Positions 63,361 to 64,000 of a stretch of 64,000 nucleotides of DNA are shown one piece after another; position 1 is the stretch's first letter, and each line of letters starts with the position of its first letter. Both the position numbers and the translations under genes were made by a program. A model generated the notes under the pieces. The model saw nothing but the letters and a program-made list of their open reading frames with translations, was not told the origin of the DNA and searched no databases. This DNA is from Glycomyces sp. YM15 (lineage in GTDB: Bacteria > Actinomycetota > Actinomycetes > Mycobacteriales > Micromonosporaceae), in assembly GCF_016918015.1 (NCBI RefSeq), contig NZ_JAERMK010000002.1, positions 186,001 through 250,000 of the forward strand, written 5' to 3'.

Positions 63361-64000
63361 ATGGCCGCATGCAACACCCACACCAGCCCGGTAGCTCCGG
63401 TCCTTCCCGTCGCCTCGCTCCTCTCCGCTTCCCCTGACCGCCGCTCCCAGGCTGCGGCGATCCGCTCGACTCTCAATGAGGCCGCGTCCCTCATCAACGC
63501 CCAGCACGCGGCGGTCCTCGCCTCGGTCATCGCGATGAAGGAGGCGAACCTGCACCGCTCCGAGTTCGGGTTCTCCGCCCTCCGCGACCTGCTCCTGTCG
63601 CAGTTCGACTTCACCTTCAACACCGCCAGCGCCATCGCCGCCATCGCGCGGTTGTCGGGGAAGTTCCGTCTTCTTGCTTCGGCGGCGGTGTCGGGGCAGG
63701 CCCGGATTGACCAGGTCGCTTACGCCGTCCGCCAGCTCGACCAGACCCCGGCCATGCGCCTGTTCGCCCGCACTCCTTTCACGGCCCCGGTCCCCTCCCC
63801 CTTCGACCCGGCGGTGGAGTGTGCGACGCCGGAGGCGATGGTGGTCGAGTACTGCGCTCATGCTTCCTTCAAGGACCTGCGTCGTCACCTTGAGGGGCTG
63901 TGGGCCGCGATCGCCGGAGAGACCGAGCTGCTTGATGGGCTCGGCGAGCAGTCGATGCAGCGCCTGGAGTTGATCGAGTGCGGTAACGGCATGTGGGCGC
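63361..64000 (+). CDS. DUF222 (13E12-family) protein, 3' end outside window
   Basis: The first 213 codons of a DUF222-domain protein, whose full-length relatives end in an HNH nuclease domain. ATG 63361 follows GAGGAGGCG. The DUF222 helices are visible: LNEAASLINAQHAAVLASVI, FGFSALRDLLLSQFDFTFNT, ASAIAAIARLSGKFRLLA and ARIDQVAYAVRQLD. It is intact as far as the window runs and related to, but not identical with, the pseudogene at 10698-11975. Members of this family are multicopy, and in M. tuberculosis the repeats serve as phage phiRv1 integration sites. The biological role is unknown. Confidence 0.85.
   Translation, partial: MAACNTHTSPVAPVLPVASLLSASPDRRSQAAAIRSTLNEAASLINAQHAAVLASVIAMKEANLHRSEFGFSALRDLLLSQFDFTFNTASAIAAIARLSGKFRLLASAAVSGQARIDQVAYAVRQLDQTPAMRLFARTPFTAPVPSPFDPAVECATPEAMVVEYCAHASFKDLRRHLEGLWAAIAGETELLDGLGEQSMQRLELIECGNGMWA

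Overview
The window is high-GC, densely coded DNA from an actinobacterium. The cvn conservon (sensor kinase, roadblock, DUF742, GTPase), the tRNA-Thr/tRNA-Met/rpmG/MaoC block, the nth-TlpA-NUDIX-MarP cluster with a mycobacterial-type Crp, a mycosin-like subtilase and a 13E12/DUF222 family all point that way. The lack of mycolate or mycobacterial hallmarks and the SseB-type proteins suggest the Glycomycetaceae/Micromonosporaceae neighbourhood, possibly Glycomyces; that placement is inference. There are no rRNA genes, CRISPR arrays or prophages. Mobile DNA is limited to a decayed IS200/IS605 TnpB relic, a broken DUF222/HNH gene and a short dispersed repeat.

Layout. 1-9233: a peptide-type ABC importer with three tandem substrate-binding lipoproteins (the first cut by the window edge), two permeases and two ATPases. 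9337-12425: small hypothetical and secreted genes, a DUF222/HNH pseudogene and tRNA-Leu(TAA). 12798-16569: a conservon plus a GAF protein. 16648-21223: an atypical acyl-CoA dehydrogenase, an exported 5'-nucleotidase, a Bax-inhibitor-1 membrane protein and a small conserved gene. 21220-27678: FUSC-type exporter, guaA, TnpB relic, tandem NUDIX protein and a phosphatidylserine decarboxylase with an extra N-terminal domain. 27916-30571: two LPXTG-anchored thioester-domain surface proteins. 30644-33360: an apparent Phe/Tyr attenuator with chorismate mutase, then pcrA. 33431-38472: M23 peptidase, an iron-box-controlled heme oxygenase-DUF2470 fusion, a tiny secreted tandem-repeat peptide and a membrane GGDEF-EAL phosphodiesterase.

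38571-41425: tRNA-Thr, tRNA-Met, rpmG, two MaoC-type dehydratase genes, a 3-hydroxyacyl-CoA dehydrogenase whose frame has no stop at the expected place, and a cobalamin adenosyltransferase. 41597-46268: a YtfQRT-YjfF-type galactofuranose/sugar importer. 46397-48440: an ABC-2 exporter with ATPase and permease in one frame, plus an XRE regulator. 48723-50998: PhoD phosphatase, DUF2550 and an orphan, short atpC. 51196-56536: crp, marP, NUDIX, tlpA-like, nth and mycosin-like protease, all on the minus strand. 56759-59559: an SseB-domain protein and a small partner. 59809-62860: a sugar-catabolic operon behind an operator-like inverted repeat. 63361-end: an intact DUF222 gene cut by the window edge.

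The observations most worth follow-up are: (i) a roughly 25-bp dispersed repeat with five clear copies, found in gene tails, at a gene fusion and beside the orphan atpC; (ii) a leader peptide rich in Phe and Tyr codons, followed by a terminator, in front of chorismate mutase; (iii) a small secreted protein made of 20-residue repeats, immediately upstream of a c-di-GMP phosphodiesterase.
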